DNA from: Falsochrobactrum shanghaiense
GTDB taxonomy: Bacteria; Pseudomonadota; Alphaproteobacteria; Rhizobiales; Rhizobiaceae
Assembly: GCF_003149535.1 (NCBI RefSeq)
Contig: NZ_QGDB01000002.1
Location: 310,001-374,000, forward strand
Length of the DNA stretch: 64,000 bases
Direction of reading: 5' to 3'
Of this stretch, positions 17,139-24,754 are shown piece after piece; the stretch's first letter is position 1; each line of letters opens with the position of its first letter. Below the pieces are notes generated by a model, which worked only from the letters and a program-made list of their open reading frames with translations, was not told where the DNA came from and made no database searches. The translations under genes were made by a program, and so were the position numbers.

Positions 17139-17157
17139 TTGGAGGCCTCGGCCGGAA
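17139..17157. repeat. Right attachment-site repeat within tRNA-Cys
   Basis: TTGGAGGCCTCGGCCGGAA, identical to 14798-14816. Read on the minus strand it is part of the T arm, the 3' acceptor strand, the discriminator base and the encoded CCA of tRNA-Cys, so recombination at this site keeps the tRNA intact. Confidence 0.9.
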
Positions 17158-17213
17158 TCGAACCGGCGTGCAAGGATTTGCAGTCCTCTGCGTAACCACT
17201 CCGCCACGAGGCC
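17140..17213 (-). tRNA. tRNA-Cys (GCA)
   Basis: Read on the minus strand the gene begins GGCCTCG at 17213 and ends CGAGGCC plus U and CCA at 17140, giving a perfect 7-bp acceptor stem. The anticodon loop in GGACTGCAAATCC carries GCA for cysteine, and the T loop GGTTCGATTCC is canonical. The CCA is genome-encoded. The gene is the integration site of the element to its left and remains complete. Confidence 0.97.
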
Positions 17214-17388
17214 ATCCGTCAGAGATGCGCCAAATCAATCTGGCATCTCTCTTGGGCTGTTCCTTATTGATCCCGGCACGCTTCGTCAAGACGTTACCCG
17301 TGATCAAAAGGCTTTTCTCCATTGTTTCACAGCTTTGCTGCCCATTACACAAAACTGCCTCCATTTGTGCTCTGCTCGCCATCCTGAT

Positions 17389-18726
17389 TTAAGCATCCGG
17401 GTCGCGATCCGTAGGCGTCTGGGTTTGTGCGAGATTGCCTTTCGAGAAAGTGTAGCCCGTTTCCACCGCATGATTGCCAAATTTGCTGCGCAGCCGGTCA
17501 ATTGCAATTTCAGCGACCGCCCGTTTGGTCGCATGGGCATCGACCAGATCAGGCGGGTCCGCGCGCTCGGCAGATGATAATTCGCTGACGCCGATTCCCA
17601 GCAGCCGGAACCGGGTGCCGTCGAGTTCTTTTTCCAGCAATTGAAGGCCGGTGCGAAAAATCCGGTCGGCGAGTTGCGTCGGGTCGGACAATTGACGATT
17701 TCGGGTGCGCAGTTTGAAGTCTTTCGTCTTGAGCTTGAGAACGACAGTCCGCCCGGCTATGGCGCCGGCCTTGAGCCGATGCGAAACCTTCTCGGATAAG
17801 GCGCGAAGCACCGGCACCAGATCATCTGCTTGCGACAGATCGGTGTTGAATGTGGTTTCGGCAGATATGCTTTTCATGTCGTGGTCAGGCTCGACCTTGC
17901 GGCTGTCCTGGCCGCGCGCGAGGCGATAAAGCCGCTGCCCCATCGTGCCATAGGCTTTCATCAGCGCGCCTTCATCCATGGCTTGAAGCTGCCCGATCGT
18001 GCGTATGCCGTCGCTTTCCAACCGGGCATTGAAGGACTTTCCGACGCCCCAGATCATGCCCACCGGCTTGTCGCGCAGAAAATCGAGCGCTTCCGCCTGA
18101 CCAATAACCGAAAAACCGCGCGGCTTTTCCAGATCGGAGGCCATCTTGGCCAGATATTTGCAATAGGACAAGCCGATGGAGATGGTGATGCCGATCTCCT
18201 TTTCGACACGCTGCGCAAAGCGGGCCATCACGATTGCGGGCGGCGCACGATGCAGCTTTTCGGTGCCGCGCAAATCCATGAACGCCTCGTCGATGGAGAC
18301 AGGCTCGACCAGAGGCGTAAGCTCGTGCATCAACTGCCTTACCTCGCGCGCCACGCGGGCATATTTTTCCATATCCGGCTTGATGACCACGGCTTGCGGG
18401 CAGGCATCGAGCGCCTTGAACATCGGCATTGCGGACCGCACACCATGGATACGGGCAAGATAGCACGCGGTGGACACGACCCCACGCTTGCCGCCGCCAA
18501 TAATCAGCGGCTTGTCGCGCAATTCAGGATTATCGCGCTTTTCGACTGAGGCATAAAATGCATCGCAATCCACATGCGCGAGCGACAAGGCGTAGAGCTC
18601 CGCATGGCGCGCCAGACGCGGGCTGCCGCAGGTGCGGCAACGCCTCTGTTCCTGCGTTTTCTGCAATGCAAGACAGTCGCGACAAAAGCCCTGCTGCGAA
18701 TTGTGTGCGGCGAGTTTATCGGCCAT
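17389..18726 (-). CDS. dinB: DNA polymerase IV (Y family) with N-terminal zinc-ribbon extension
   Basis: A 445-residue translesion polymerase. The catalytic palm has [14 protein letters not shown] (about residue 53) and [28 protein letters not shown] marks the helix-hairpin-helix, and the little-finger domain follows. About 45 extra N-terminal residues contain two Cys pairs, FCRDCLAL and CRTCGSPR, absent from E. coli DinB (351 residues) but seen in rhizobial homologues. It copies past DNA damage with low fidelity. A perfect alphaproteobacterial LexA box lies 20 bases upstream, so SOS induction is expected. The gap to tRNA-Cys (17214-17388) shows no further gene. Confidence 0.93.
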   Translation of the reverse strand: MADKLAAHNSQQGFCRDCLALQKTQEQRRCRTCGSPRLARHAELYALSLAHVDCDAFYASVEKRDNPELRDKPLIIGGGKRGVVSTACYLARIHGVRSAMPMFKALDACPQAVVIKPDMEKYARVAREVRQLMHELTPLVEPVSIDEAFMDLRGTEKLHRAPPAIVMARFAQRVEKEIGITISIGLSYCKYLAKMASDLEKPRGFSVIGQAEALDFLRDKPVGMIWGVGKSFNARLESDGIRTIGQLQAMDEGALMKAYGTMGQRLYRLARGQDSRKVEPDHDMKSISAETTFNTDLSQADDLVPVLRALSEKVSHRLKAGAIAGRTVVLKLKTKDFKLRTRNRQLSDPTQLADRIFRTGLQLLEKELDGTRFRLLGIGVSELSSAERADPPDLVDAHATKRAVAEIAIDRLRSKFGNHAVETGYTFSKGNLAQTQTPTDRDPDA

Positions 18727-18745
18727 GGTAAGGGCGCCATCTTAT

Positions 18746-18760
18746 GAACATAAACGGAAC
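18746..18760. promoter_or_regulatory. LexA (SOS) box upstream of dinB
   Basis: GAAC-ATAAACG-GAAC matches the alphaproteobacterial LexA consensus GAAC-N7-GAAC exactly. It is 20 bases upstream of the dinB start codon, where it would cover the promoter. Confidence 0.85.
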
Positions 18761-19074
18761 ATTTCTTATAGCATCAAATCTGGATAATATTACCAGTGCG
18801 GACGCTAACTGTCCTCTGCACACTTGACATTGGCCAGGATTTCACCAAGTCTTATGATATGAACAACCGTTTCGCATCCATACTCCATCGGGTCCAACCG
18901 ATCACGGGATAGAATCCCTCGAGTCCTGCCAAGCGCAGAGGACTCCGGGGGAAAGGTTGCCGTTTGTTTCAAGCGGAAGTTTAAAAAAGCGCTTTCACCT
19001 AAAATTCAATCAAGTGCTTCGGGCCGGAACGGTTGCGAAGGCTCTTATTATTAAAACAGCAGTGAGCTATCGCT
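18761..19074. other. Gap between dinB and rnk with a possible structured RNA
   Basis: No protein gene is seen. A perfect hairpin GAGTCCT...AGGACTC occurs at about 18929-18950, followed by GGGGGAAAGG and then TTTAAAAAAGCGCTTTC near 18980. A TTGACA at 18824 lacks a -10 box at normal spacing. A small RNA is possible but there is no clear promoter-terminator pair, and the region must also hold the rnk promoter. Confidence 0.35.
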
Positions 19075-19575
19075 ATGAGCGTAAAGAATCGCAAGAAGCC
19101 GAATATCGTGGTCAGTGAGACTGATTATGAACGCCTGATGGGGCTGGCTGGCAACGTCTCCGAAAAACTGGAGGAGATTGCCGAAGAGCTGATGCTGGAG
19201 CTTGACCGTGCAAAGGTCGTGCCCGCCAGGAAATTGCCCGAAAACGTCGTGCACATGGGCTCGATCGTCGAATTTCGCTCCAATGACGGGCAGGAACGCC
19301 GCGTCACGCTCGTCTATCCGGGTGAAGCGGATATAGCCCAGGGCAAGGTCTCGATCCTCACGCCAATCGGCACCGCACTCATCGGCCTCATGCCGGGTCA
19401 GTCCATCTCATGGACGGCGCGCGATGGCAAATTGCACGAACTCAATGTGCTCAGCGTTTCGAAGGCCGATACCGTGGCGCAGGAAGCCGAAGCCGGAAAC
19501 GTGGTTGCCTTTGCTGCCAAGCGACCGAGCGCTGACGATGATAAGGACAATGATCCCGGTCCAAGCGCTGCCTGA
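19075..19575 (+). CDS. rnk: Rnk/GreA-family transcription factor (nucleoside diphosphate kinase regulator)
   Basis: A 166-residue protein with a short N-terminal coiled coil (SETDYERLMGLAGNVSEKL, then EEIAEELMLELDRAK) and a GreA/GreB C-terminal domain: VVHMGSIVEFRSNDGQERRV, VTLVYPGEADIAQGKVSILT, then the conserved PIGTALIGLMPGQSISW. Rnk binds RNA polymerase in the manner of Gre factors but its short coil lacks the acidic tip for transcript cleavage. The C-terminus is an extra acidic tail. It is monocistronic, with a terminator 24 bases downstream. The symbol reflects family rather than proven function. Confidence 0.82.
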   Translation: MSVKNRKKPNIVVSETDYERLMGLAGNVSEKLEEIAEELMLELDRAKVVPARKLPENVVHMGSIVEFRSNDGQERRVTLVYPGEADIAQGKVSILTPIGTALIGLMPGQSISWTARDGKLHELNVLSVSKADTVAQEAEAGNVVAFAAKRPSADDDKDNDPGPSAA

Positions 19576-19598
19576 GCATAAAGTGCAGCATATTCATG

Positions 19599-19628
19599 AA
19601 GCCCGCCCTCTGGCGGGCTTTATTTTTT
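19599..19628 (+). terminator. Rho-independent terminator after rnk
   Basis: GCCCGCC (19601-19607), loop CTCT, GGCGGGC (19612-19618), then TTTATTTTTT. It lies between convergent genes and is a textbook intrinsic terminator. Confidence 0.92.
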
Positions 19629-19639
19629 CGGGGTGCGCC

Positions 19640-19927
19640 CTAAAGATGATGGTCGGCCCCACCGGGCAAGAGGATGGCGGCTTTTTCAATCGCTGCCGGT
19701 TCATGCCCGGTTTCTTCGCAAAAGCGCAGCAATGTCGGCTCATGGCCGAGATAAAATTGCAGCACTCCGGCCAGAAAGCCCGGCTCGCGGGCGGCTGCAC
19801 GAATCGATGATGCCTCGATGCCGGTGAGGGCAAGAAAACGCTCCAGCAGGTCCTTGTCCTGTGCAAGCCATGCCAATCCGGCAACGGCAAGGTTTTCCGC
19901 ATCGGCCTGGCTCATGGATGGCTTCAT
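19640..19927 (-). CDS. DUF3572 family protein
   Basis: A 95-residue helical protein. The conserved segments AVAGLAWLAQDKDLLERFLALTG, shortened here to its core AGLAWLAQDKDLLERF, and GVLQFYLGHEPTLLRFCEE match the DUF3572 family, which in Rhizobiales sits beside divK as here. No signal or membrane segment. The role is unknown; the fixed neighbourhood with the divK-pleD locus is the only clue. Confidence 0.8.
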   Translation of the reverse strand: MKPSMSQADAENLAVAGLAWLAQDKDLLERFLALTGIEASSIRAAAREPGFLAGVLQFYLGHEPTLLRFCEETGHEPAAIEKAAILLPGGADHHL

Positions 19928-20013
19928 GGGCTTTTCTCCGTTTTCTGCCTGAACATGACCGGTGTGTAGTGGTGCGTATCGCTCACGACAACGGAATATT
20001 TGCCTTTCGTCAA

Positions 20014-20029
20014 TTAAATGCGCTTAAAC
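20014..20029. promoter_or_regulatory. Candidate CtrA-binding site upstream of divK
   Basis: TTAA-ATGCGCT-TAAAC matches the CtrA consensus TTAA-N7-TTAAC with one mismatch, 58 bases before the divK start. CtrA control of divK is described in Brucella and Caulobacter; the site itself is my reading. Confidence 0.55.
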
Positions 20030-20086
20030 TGAATGCAGTAATTTATAATGCGCCGGAAAGCGGAAAATACGGGCCAGGAATATTCG

Positions 20087-20458
20087 ATGACCAAAAGAGT
20101 GATGATCGTCGAGGACAACGAACTCAATATGAAGTTGTTCCGCGATCTTATCGAAGCCAGCGGATATGAGACGATCAGGACGCGGAGCGGGCTTGAAGCG
20201 CTGGATCTCGCCCGCGAGCATCGCCCCGATCTGATCCTGATGGATATTCAGCTTCCGGAGGTTTCGGGGCTGGAAGTAACGAAATGGCTCAAGGATGACG
20301 AGGAGCTGCGTCATATTCCGGTCATCGCGGTCACGGCTTTCGCGATGAAGGGCGATGAGGAACGCATCAGGCAGGGCGGCTGCGAAGCCTATATATCCAA
20401 GCCGATTTCGGTGCCGCGCTTCATCGAAACAATAAAATCCTATCTGGGGGACGCCTGA
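20087..20458 (+). CDS. divK: Single-domain cell-cycle response regulator DivK
   Basis: A 123-residue stand-alone receiver domain. The acidic pocket is in [13 protein letters not shown], the phosphoacceptor Asp53 in [15 protein letters not shown], the switch Thr in [14 protein letters not shown] and the Lys in [15 protein letters not shown] 20087 ([10 protein letters not shown]) gives the usual length; the frame opens earlier at 20048 but has no better start. DivK is phosphorylated by DivJ/PdhS and dephosphorylated by PleC, and controls CtrA activity and polarity. It precedes pleD by 33 bases and is probably co-transcribed. Confidence 0.96.
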   Translation: MTKRVMIVEDNELNMKLFRDLIEASGYETIRTRSGLEALDLAREHRPDLILMDIQLPEVSGLEVTKWLKDDEELRHIPVIAVTAFAMKGDEERIRQGGCEAYISKPISVPRFIETIKSYLGDA

Positions 20459-20491
20459 TCATACAGGCGTGGCGTGTGGGGGCAGGCAATC

Positions 20492-21877
20492 ATGACCGCG
20501 AGAATTCTTGTCGTTGACGATGTGGATTCCAATGTAAAGCTGCTCGAAGCGCTTCTCCTGCAGGAATATTATGAGGTCGTGAAGGCCTATAATGGTGCCG
20601 AGGCCATCGAAATCTGCCTGGGCGGCCAGATCGACATCGTCATCCTCGATATATTGATGCCGGGGATGGATGGGTTCGAGGTTTGCAGCCGCCTGAAAAA
20701 CGACCCGCGCACAAGCAATGTTCCGGTCGTGATCCTCACTTCGCTCCACAGGCCGGAAGACAGGATCAAGGGACTTGAGGCGGGGGCGGACGATTTCATG
20801 TCGAAGCCCGTCAACGATCTTCAGCTTCTGTCGCGCATCAAGAGCATTGCGCGGCTCAAAATGGTTTCCGACGAATTGTTCCAGCGTGCAGGCACGGTGG
20901 CCGACAGTCAGGTCGAGACGCTTCTTGCGAGAAAGCTTTCCGGCCGCTTTGGGGGCGGCGATGATGCGGCGCGCATTCTCGTTGTCAACGAGGATGAACT
21001 GGAGGCGGCACGCCTGCGCGTGCTGCTTGGCGAGGAATATTTCGTCGATGTCGCCCATGACGCCAATACGACGCTTATAAGGGCCATAGAGAATGATTAT
21101 GACAGTATTGTCATATGCGCGGCTTTCAGCGACTATGATCCGCTGCGGTTGTGCTCGCAATTGCGCACGATCGAGCGCACGCGGCTTATCCCGATCATCC
21201 TGATCGTCAATGAGGATGAGGGATCGCTGGTGGTCCGGGCGCTGGAACTGGGCGTGAATGATTATGTGATGCGGCCGCTCGAAAAGCTCGAACTTTTCGC
21301 GCGTCTGCGCACCCAGATCAAGCGTAAATGCTATAATGATCTCTTGCGGCAAAGCCTGCACCAGACCATTACCATGGCGGTGACCGACAGCCTGACAGGA
21401 TTGCACAATCGCCGCTATCTCGACACGCATCTGCCAATATTGTTCTCGCGCGCGACGGGACGCGAAAGGCCCTTATCGGTGGTCATGATCGATTTTGATT
21501 ATTTCAAGAGGATCAATGACGAGTATGGCCATGATGCAGGTGATGATGTGCTGCGCGAATTCTCGGCAAGGCTGCGCAAGAATATCCGCAATATGGATGT
21601 CATGTGCCGCTATGGCGGAGAGGAATTTGCCCTTGTCCTGCCCGATACCGATATTCAGGCAGCAGCGGCGGTGGCGGAACGCATCCGCGAGGCCGTGGCG
21701 GAGAAGGCGTTTTCGATTTCCGGCGGAAAACAGGCCGTTCACATGACCATCAGCGTGGGCATCGCCACCCTGCGGCTGATGGGCGACAGCACGGAAGCGC
21801 TTTTTGCCCGAACGGATGCAGCCCTTTATGAAGCCAAGAAAAACGGACGCAACCGCGTGGTCCTGTCGGCGGCATAG
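20492..21877 (+). CDS. pleD: Diguanylate cyclase response regulator PleD
   Basis: A 461-residue protein with two receiver domains and a GGDEF domain. The first receiver has the phosphorylated Asp in IDIVILDILMPGMDGF and Lys in DDFMSKPVNDLQ; the second (about residues 155-275) lacks a normal phosphosite and serves as dimer adaptor. The cyclase core begins DSLTGLHNRRYLD, has the active-site variant YGGEEFALVLPDT and the inhibitory I-site RNMD five residues before it. It makes cyclic di-GMP when phosphorylated, controlling polar development. ATG 20492 (MTARILVVDD) is chosen as usual for the family. Confidence 0.95.
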   Translation: MTARILVVDDVDSNVKLLEALLLQEYYEVVKAYNGAEAIEICLGGQIDIVILDILMPGMDGFEVCSRLKNDPRTSNVPVVILTSLHRPEDRIKGLEAGADDFMSKPVNDLQLLSRIKSIARLKMVSDELFQRAGTVADSQVETLLARKLSGRFGGGDDAARILVVNEDELEAARLRVLLGEEYFVDVAHDANTTLIRAIENDYDSIVICAAFSDYDPLRLCSQLRTIERTRLIPIILIVNEDEGSLVVRALELGVNDYVMRPLEKLELFARLRTQIKRKCYNDLLRQSLHQTITMAVTDSLTGLHNRRYLDTHLPILFSRATGRERPLSVVMIDFDYFKRINDEYGHDAGDDVLREFSARLRKNIRNMDVMCRYGGEEFALVLPDTDIQAAAAVAERIREAVAEKAFSISGGKQAVHMTISVGIATLRLMGDSTEALFARTDAALYEAKKNGRNRVVLSAA

Positions 21878-21990
21878 AGCATTTCCAGCAAAAGTGTGAA
21901 ACGCCTCCGCAGGGAAATCAGTTCACCGGACTGATTTCTTTTCCTGCTCCGATGCGTCCGGATAATGCGTAAAACTAAATAGATAGAGCT
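21876..21990. repeat. Interspersed palindromic repeat (Bru-RS-like) after pleD
   Basis: The sequence starts AGAGCATTTCCAGCAAAAG within the pleD stop region, includes CGTCCGGATAATGCGTAAAA and ends AGATAGAGC, which I recognise as the common Brucella/Ochrobactrum intergenic palindrome. The first 19 bases recur inverted at 37782-37800. The middle, 21914-21942, is GAAATCAGT-TCACCGG-ACTGATTTC followed by TTTTCC, a plausible pleD terminator. Confidence 0.65.
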
Positions 21991-21999
21991 GTTCTTACG

Positions 22000-22027
22000 A
22001 AAAACGCCGCCTCGAAAGAGACGGCGC
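22000..22027 (-). terminator. Rho-independent terminator after rpmG
   Basis: On the minus strand CGCCGTCTC, loop TTTC, GAGGCGGCG, then TTTTT; the stem has one G-U pair. It begins about 40 bases after the rpmG stop. Confidence 0.85.
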
Positions 22028-22067
22028 TTTATGAATTCCACCAATTGCAATTGGCGGCGGAAACGAA

Positions 22068-22235
22068 TTACTTGATCTTCGTTTCCTTGAACTCGACGTG
22101 CTTGCGCGCAACCGGGTCGTATTTTGTCTTTGTCATTTTTTCCGTCATCGTGCGGCTGTTCTTCTTCGTAACGTAGAAGAAGCCGGTGTCAGCGGTCGAC
22201 AAAAGCTTGATCTTGATCGTCGTAGCCTTGGCCAT
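22068..22235 (-). CDS. rpmG: 50S ribosomal protein L33
   Basis: A 55-residue basic protein, normal length for L33. It starts [20 protein letters not shown] and ends [14 protein letters not shown], with the YVTKKNSRT segment in between. The cysteine pairs of zinc-binding L33 forms are absent, so this is the zinc-independent type. It is the next gene after divK-pleD, in opposite orientation, an arrangement typical of Rhizobiales. Confidence 0.95.
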   Translation of the reverse strand: MAKATTIKIKLLSTADTGFFYVTKKNSRTMTEKMTKTKYDPVARKHVEFKETKIK

Positions 22236-22332
22236 ATCGAAATACCTGCTCTTTCATGATTAAACCGCTGCGAGTCCGACTGTCAGCCGGAAGCGGAAAT
22301 TCGGCGCGACACTACGGATTGAGGGCGAAAAG

Positions 22333-23544
22333 TCAACCCTGCTTCTTCTTTTGCAGCAATCTAATCGCTGCAAAGAGCGCATATGCCGCAAAAAATATGC
22401 CGAGCGTCAGCGGAAAGCCTTCAGGCCCCATAATGTCCATGCCCACACCGACGGCCTGAGGCCCTGCCAGCATGCCGATGGCATAGCAGAAAACGAAGGC
22501 GGCATTGGCGGAGGCCAGTTCGCGCCCGGTGAGCTGTGAACCCAGATGAGCGAGGCCAACCGTATAAAGGCCCGCCACGACACCGCCCCATAAGAACAGC
22601 ACGCCCGCGATCAGATACCAGTTTTCCATCAGGTGGGGCAGCACCAGCATGCCGATGAGACCGGTTACGGCGCAAAAGAGCAGCAGCTTGCGCCGGTCCG
22701 CGATGCGATCGCTGATGATTCCCAAGGGAATCTGCATCAGCACATTGCCCAGGCCGATCATGGTGAGCAGCAGGGCGGCGTCGGCCTCTGGATAATTCAT
22801 CCTTGCGCCAAATACCGGAAAGAGCGCGAACCCGCCCGTTTCCACCGCCCCAAATACGAAGACGGCCATGGTCGCCGTGGGGACCGCAAAGATGAACGGC
22901 AGGAAGGGGACATGCTCGCCTTCTTCAAAGTCGGGGCTGTCGCGCCACGCCAGCAGCACCGGAATAATTGCGATCAGGATGATGGCAAAGCCGATGAAGA
23001 AAGGAAGTCCGCCTGCGCTGCCAATGCGCGAAAACAGCCATGGCCCCAGCGCGAAGCCCAGCGAAAGCGATGTGGAATAAATGCCGAGCACGAGGCCGCG
23101 TCTTTCGGGCGGCGCGGAAGCATTGATCCAGTATTCGGACAGGACGAAGAGCGCGGTCAGCGCGAAGTGCAGGACGATTCGCAAGGCGAACCAGGCCGTC
23201 AGGGATTGACAGTAATGAAAGCCCAGAAAAGCAATGCTGCCGACGAGCAGCATCAAGACGATGGCGCGCGCGACGCCCAGTCTTGCAGCTATCGGCGATG
23301 CCAGCGGAGCTGCAATAATCGAGGCAAGACCGGCTGCCGCCGTATTGGCGCCGATCAGGCTTGCCGAATATCCGCGGCCCTCAAGCAAGACGCTCAGAAG
23401 CGGAATACCAAGGCCGATGGCCACACCGACAGCGGAGATTGTTGCAATGGCGGCTGCCAGCGAGCGCCAATGCGTCTGCCCCTCTTTTGGCTCGCCTGAC
23501 TGATCGAAGGGAGCCGTCTGGCCGGAGGAAATTTTATCATTCAT
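22333..23544 (-). CDS. MFS transporter
   Basis: A 403-residue protein with about 12 hydrophobic segments and the loop 2-3 motif reduced to SPIAARLGVARAIV. It starts MNDKISSGQTAPFDQSGEPK, a hydrophilic leader, then IATISAVGVAIGLGIPLLSV. It resembles the YfcJ/YcaD-like drug and metabolite exporters; RGYSASLIGANTAA fits that group. The substrate is unknown. It follows the Nudix gene by four bases on the same strand and is the last gene of the rnr-DUF983-Nudix-MFS run. Confidence 0.85.
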   Translation of the reverse strand: MNDKISSGQTAPFDQSGEPKEGQTHWRSLAAAIATISAVGVAIGLGIPLLSVLLEGRGYSASLIGANTAAAGLASIIAAPLASPIAARLGVARAIVLMLLVGSIAFLGFHYCQSLTAWFALRIVLHFALTALFVLSEYWINASAPPERRGLVLGIYSTSLSLGFALGPWLFSRIGSAGGLPFFIGFAIILIAIIPVLLAWRDSPDFEEGEHVPFLPFIFAVPTATMAVFVFGAVETGGFALFPVFGARMNYPEADAALLLTMIGLGNVLMQIPLGIISDRIADRRKLLLFCAVTGLIGMLVLPHLMENWYLIAGVLFLWGGVVAGLYTVGLAHLGSQLTGRELASANAAFVFCYAIGMLAGPQAVGVGMDIMGPEGFPLTLGIFFAAYALFAAIRLLQKKKQG

Positions 23545-23548
23545 GGGG

Positions 23549-24277
23549 TCAGATCACTTCGCGGACAAAGCAGCCTTGCCGCTCGACCAGATGTACCACG
23601 GGCAGGAGCGAGGGCAACTCTGCGCCGGTGAGCAGGCTTTTTGCTTCGCAAAGCACAGCCCGCGTAATGTCGGCGACTTCCAGTCGGTCCACATCATCAA
23701 TTGCCACCCAGTCCAACTCCTCAAGCTCTCCGCTTGGCGCGAGCTTTTGTGTTTCAAGACCCGGCAGGCTGTCGCGAAAAGCGATGAAGAAACGCGTATC
23801 GTAACGGCGGACATGTCCGGGAGGCGTGATCGCCCGAGCGAAATAACGAAGCTCTCCAAGCGCAGGCAACATCCCATTTTCAAGAAATGCACACCAATCG
23901 TCATTATCAGGCAATATTATGGTCTTTGATGACGCTCGTGCGACGCGCAACCCGGTTTCCTCAAAAGTTTCGCGGATGGCGGAAAGCCCGATCGCCCGCG
24001 CGCGCAGCACTGATGCCTGCGTGCCCATGCCGGAGAGAAGCTTTTCTATGTCGCTGTCATGCAATTCACTTGCGGCAGCTATCTCGCCGTCTGCCGGATC
24101 GGTGCGACCGCCGGGAAAGACAAACTTGCCCGGCATGAAAACAAGGCGGGGATGACGCCTGCCCATCAGAATACGCGTTTGCGCTCCCTTGCGATCGACA
24201 AGCAGCAGGGAGGCTGCGTCGAACGGGCGCACCGCCGCGTTGCGAGCCTCGCTGGCTGAGCGGGAATGGTCGGGCAT
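23549..24277 (-). CDS. Nudix hydrolase
   Basis: A 242-residue protein. The Nudix motif is in two parts: FPGGRTDPADGE at about residue 54 and, after an insertion of about 40 residues, AIRETFEETGLRVAR, which carries the REUXEE catalytic core. The split box is typical of the NUDT7/NUDT19-like group acting on coenzyme A or related nucleoside diphosphates. The substrate is unproven. It lies 12 bases after DUF983. Confidence 0.85.
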   Translation of the reverse strand: MPDHSRSASEARNAAVRPFDAASLLLVDRKGAQTRILMGRRHPRLVFMPGKFVFPGGRTDPADGEIAAASELHDSDIEKLLSGMGTQASVLRARAIGLSAIRETFEETGLRVARASSKTIILPDNDDWCAFLENGMLPALGELRYFARAITPPGHVRRYDTRFFIAFRDSLPGLETQKLAPSGELEELDWVAIDDVDRLEVADITRAVLCEAKSLLTGAELPSLLPVVHLVERQGCFVREVI

Positions 24278-24289
24278 GGCTGCTACCGC

Positions 24290-24754
24290 TTACGTGACGT
24301 CGCCGTAATCGCCCTCGCTATGGCCTCCGAAACCATGCATGAAAAGTGCCCATTGCAGCCCGATGGTTGCGCCCTTGATGGGCTGTAGCAACAAGAGCGC
24401 CAGAATGAGCGTCAGCGGTCCCCAGATCGCCATATGCGCCCAGAGCGACAGGGTTGTCGATGCTTCCACGCCCATGAAGGCACCGATGACGATGTGACCA
24501 ACGACGACGATGGTGAGATAGGCGGGAAGGTCATCGGCCCGCTGGGGCGTGTAGTCTTCCCCGCAAACCGAACAATGGGCCACGGGCTTGACGAAAGCAC
24601 GAAACAGCTTGCCTTCGCCGCAGTTGGGGCAGCGGCATCTGAAGCCTCGCCGCATGGCCAGGCCCAGGGAACGGGTCGGACGGGCGGGGTTCTGGTTCTC
24701 TCCCCCGAAAACCTGAATATGACGTTCTGCGGAATTGGCTTCCAGCGTGCTCAT
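24290..24754 (-). CDS. DUF983 family zinc-ribbon membrane protein
   Basis: A 154-residue protein with an N-terminal treble-clef: RCRCPNCGEGKLFRAF and HCSVCGEDYTPQRADD supply two CxxC pairs, followed by two membrane helices (PAYLTIVVVGHIVIGAFMG and PLTLILALLLLQPIKGATI). This is the DUF983 architecture of alphaproteobacteria. Its ATG overlaps the rnr stop by four bases, so it is made with RNase R. The function is unknown. Confidence 0.85.
   Translation of the reverse strand: MSTLEANSAERHIQVFGGENQNPARPTRSLGLAMRRGFRCRCPNCGEGKLFRAFVKPVAHCSVCGEDYTPQRADDLPAYLTIVVVGHIVIGAFMGVEASTTLSLWAHMAIWGPLTLILALLLLQPIKGATIGLQWALFMHGFGGHSEGDYGDVT

Larger units (their letters stand above)
14798..17157. mobile_element. 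Degenerate integrative element inserted at tRNA-Cys
   Basis: About 2.36 kb bounded by perfect 19-bp direct repeats, TTGGAGGCCTCGGCCGGAA, at 14798-14816 and 17139-17157. The right copy is the 3' end of the intact tRNA-Cys gene including its CCA, and the left copy is a stray duplicate, the usual signature of tyrosine-recombinase insertion into a tRNA. Contents: an integrase C-terminal fragment next to the left repeat, a phage structural-gene fragment, a HigA-type antitoxin fragment, a HicAB pair and a small coiled-coil membrane protein. The small size and truncated integrase show that the element has been eroded and cannot move by itself. Confidence 0.9.

Noticed and set aside
17014..17382. 122-codon minus-strand frame
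   Set aside because: It runs through the tRNA-Cys gene; the translated GGVVTQRTANPCTPVRFRPR is the usual false protein made from tRNA sequence.
18824..18858. Sigma-70 promoter TTGACA...TATGAT between dinB and rnk
   Set aside because: The spacing is about 23 bases, too long for a standard promoter.
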